From assembly GCF_965657105.1 (NCBI RefSeq), contig NZ_CBFHNB010000007.1, positions 1 to 45,425 on the forward strand: a stretch of DNA of 45,425 bases, given 5' to 3'. Source of the DNA: Puniceispirillum sp965657105. Its GTDB lineage: Bacteria > Pseudomonadota > Alphaproteobacteria > Puniceispirillales > Puniceispirillaceae. The notes under the pieces are model-generated. The model worked only from the letters and a program-made list of their open reading frames with translations, had not been told where the DNA came from and did no database searches. This document shows positions 44,318-45,425 of the stretch, one piece after another (positions within the stretch are counted from its first letter, which is position 1; each line of letters opens with the position of its first letter). A program made the translations under genes and the position numbers.

Positions 44318-44815
44318 TCAGGTTTTATCAAGTGGTGTCCCAAGTCGGCGCAAGGCGGCGCGTAATTCGGGCGAGGCCACCTTTTTCAGCTTTTCATCCA
44401 GCGACCATATATCAGGCGCGTTGGTGTCGTCTAAAGACGTGCTTTGCTCGGTCGATTCGGTCTTTGCCGGCGGCGATAGGCTTTGTACCAGCGTGATTCG
44501 GCCAACCGCATTATAACCAAAGGCCGCATTCACACGATCTATGATCTGCGCATTCATCGCTTGTGCTTGGGGTCCCCGCCCATAAGTGATTGCCAGTTTT
44601 AAAACCCCGTCATTTTGTTTGCCACGATCAAATGACAGGCTGGCAGGCTGGCACCATTCGGCAATATCCCCAACAATGTCTGGCCAATGTGAAATCAGGC
44701 GGCTGATAACAAATCCGCGTGCCTGCGCGCTTGGCGCTACCATCCCCTCGACCATCGTCGACAGTCTGGACATACGGTTTTTGCGATGTGGTTGTTTTGG
44801 TTCGCTCATCGGCAT
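44318..44815 (-). CDS. DUF721 (DciA-like) family protein
   Basis: A 165-residue protein of the DUF721 family. Family blocks: VEGMVAPSAQARGFVISRLISHWPDIVGDIAEWCQPASL near the N-terminus and GVLKLAITYGRGPQAQAMNAQIIDRVNAAFGYNAVGRI centrally; the C-terminal third is variable. DciA-type members of this family load the replicative helicase DnaB where DnaC is missing; whether this shorter, KH-like domain protein does so is an inference. Divergent from mutY, which is the usual neighbour in alphaproteobacteria. Confidence 0.82.
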   Translation of the reverse strand: MPMSEPKQPHRKNRMSRLSTMVEGMVAPSAQARGFVISRLISHWPDIVGDIAEWCQPASLSFDRGKQNDGVLKLAITYGRGPQAQAMNAQIIDRVNAAFGYNAVGRITLVQSLSPPAKTESTEQSTSLDDTNAPDIWSLDEKLKKVASPELRAALRRLGTPLDKT

Positions 44816-44891
44816 TCTGGTTTATATGTGCGCTATGGGTTTGTATAATCTGTCGATCAAATGTCATATGTATATTTTCATTCTGGCATGC

Positions 44892-44913
44892 TTAACCACA
44901 ATAATGTAGTTAA
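44892..44913. promoter_or_regulatory. Imperfect 22-bp palindrome in the DUF721/mutY gap
   Basis: TTAACCAC, six spacer bases AATAAT, then GTAGTTAA: the arms pair at seven of eight positions. It lies 67 bases upstream of the annotated mutY ATG in a divergent promoter region. It could be an operator, but no regulator is identified and AT-rich palindromes arise by chance. Confidence 0.35.
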
Positions 44914-44979
44914 ATAAATGCCAATCGCTATCCGATGGGTGGTGTATGTAACCCCTTCACAGTGGGCAACAAATTCATC

Positions 44980-45425
44980 ATGCCGAATAAACATGCCGAT
45001 ACACAAACGCCTATCAACCATATTGAAACTAGTGTAAATGATACCGCCTTTGATCCGGCGGCTTTATTTGCATGGTATGATCGTCATGGACGGGATTTGC
45101 CATGGCGCCATCGCTGGCCATCCTTGGCACCAGCCTATCATGTCTGGCTATCCGAAATAATGTTGCAGCAGACTGTTGTGGCGACGGTGATTCCCTATTT
45201 TCTTGATTTCACGCGCCGCTGGCCTGACGTGACAGCCCTTGCCACTGCGCCGCTGGATGATGTGTTGGCGGCATGGGCGGGGCTTGGCTATTACGCCCGT
45301 GCGCGCAATGTGCATAAAGCGGCTAACAAAGTCGCGTTTGAGCTTGGCGGTATATTTCCAGCCGATGTAACAGGGTTGCGGGATTTGCCTGGCATCGGCC
45401 CCTATACAGCAGGGGCTATCAGCGC
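44980..45425 (+). CDS. mutY: Adenine DNA glycosylase MutY, N-terminal part (partial)
   Basis: The first 148 codons of MutY, which removes adenine opposite 8-oxoguanine; the gene continues past the window. WYDRHGRDLPWR and YHVWLSEIMLQQT (catalytic Glu E59) are family hallmarks, and the helix-hairpin-helix LPGIGPYTAGAI is reached at the edge. The catalytic Asp and the iron-sulfur cysteines lie beyond. The ATG at 44980 is preferred; ATG 44935 and GTG 44962 are in frame, and no candidate has a clear Shine-Dalgarno. Confidence 0.93.
   Translation, partial: MPNKHADTQTPINHIETSVNDTAFDPAALFAWYDRHGRDLPWRHRWPSLAPAYHVWLSEIMLQQTVVATVIPYFLDFTRRWPDVTALATAPLDDVLAAWAGLGYYARARNVHKAANKVAFELGGIFPADVTGLRDLPGIGPYTAGAIS

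Noticed and set aside
1..45425. Defence island, prophage, biosynthetic cluster or other novel system
   Set aside because: Nearly every gene belongs to a recognisable housekeeping family, with no integrase, transposase, CRISPR repeats or toxin-antitoxin pair; only two genes remain unassigned.

Overview
The window is a dense, ordinary-looking stretch of bacterial chromosome. Gene content and order point to an alphaproteobacterium. The markers are the split cytochrome c oxidase cluster (coxB-coxA-ctaB-small ORF-ctaG-coxC), the stand-alone F0 operon with two b-type subunits (atpI-atpB-atpE-atpF'-atpF), a type 2 ArgC, an ispH-thrB-rnhA cluster, and a mutY-DUF721-dsbA-smc cluster. GC looks intermediate by eye. 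I infer a marine Rhodospirillales/SAR116-like lineage, but only weakly, because I could not run a phylogeny. I see no rRNA, tRNA, CRISPR array, prophage or insertion sequence, and almost all of the DNA is coding.

Layout. 1-5 kb: end of mutL, then rsmD and rluB (minus), tadA, purD (minus) and xseA, with several overlaps. 5-9 kb: a minus-strand lipid A/Kdo operon (DUF374 acyltransferase, waaA, lpxK, lpxL-type acyltransferase) with overlapping junctions. 9.1-12 kb: a GT9 glycosyltransferase coupled to an MsbA-like exporter; with the lipid A operon this makes an outer-membrane lipopolysaccharide block. 12-22 kb: a mixed metabolic stretch with a tyrosine phosphatase coupled to pmbA, argC with an unknown partner gene, ubiA, rsmE-gshA, an MFS transporter and tldD. 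Both halves of the TldD/PmbA protease are present, in separate transcription units.

22-30.7 kb: the aa3-type oxidase operon, closed by a clear terminator, then surf1-thrC-M16 peptidase. 30.7-37 kb: yqgE, a DsbD/ScsB-type thiol reductase, a peroxiredoxin, rnhA-thrB-ispH (minus), and an unknown small lipoprotein. 37-40 kb: the F0 ATP synthase operon (minus), with a shared bidirectional terminator at its 3' end and a good promoter upstream. 40-45.4 kb: smc, a Tat-signal DsbA-like protein and a DUF721 protein (minus), then the 5' part of mutY running off the window.

I did not find a convincing new biological system. What merits a second look is small scale: an unusually long tadA/purD convergent overlap, a 15-bp tandem repeat that holds the stop codons of two convergent genes, an unassigned conserved-looking gene next to argC, a b' subunit that appears to carry a signal peptide, a histidine in helix 1 of the ATP synthase c subunit, and candidate promoters placed so that argC and the lipoprotein mRNA would be leaderless.
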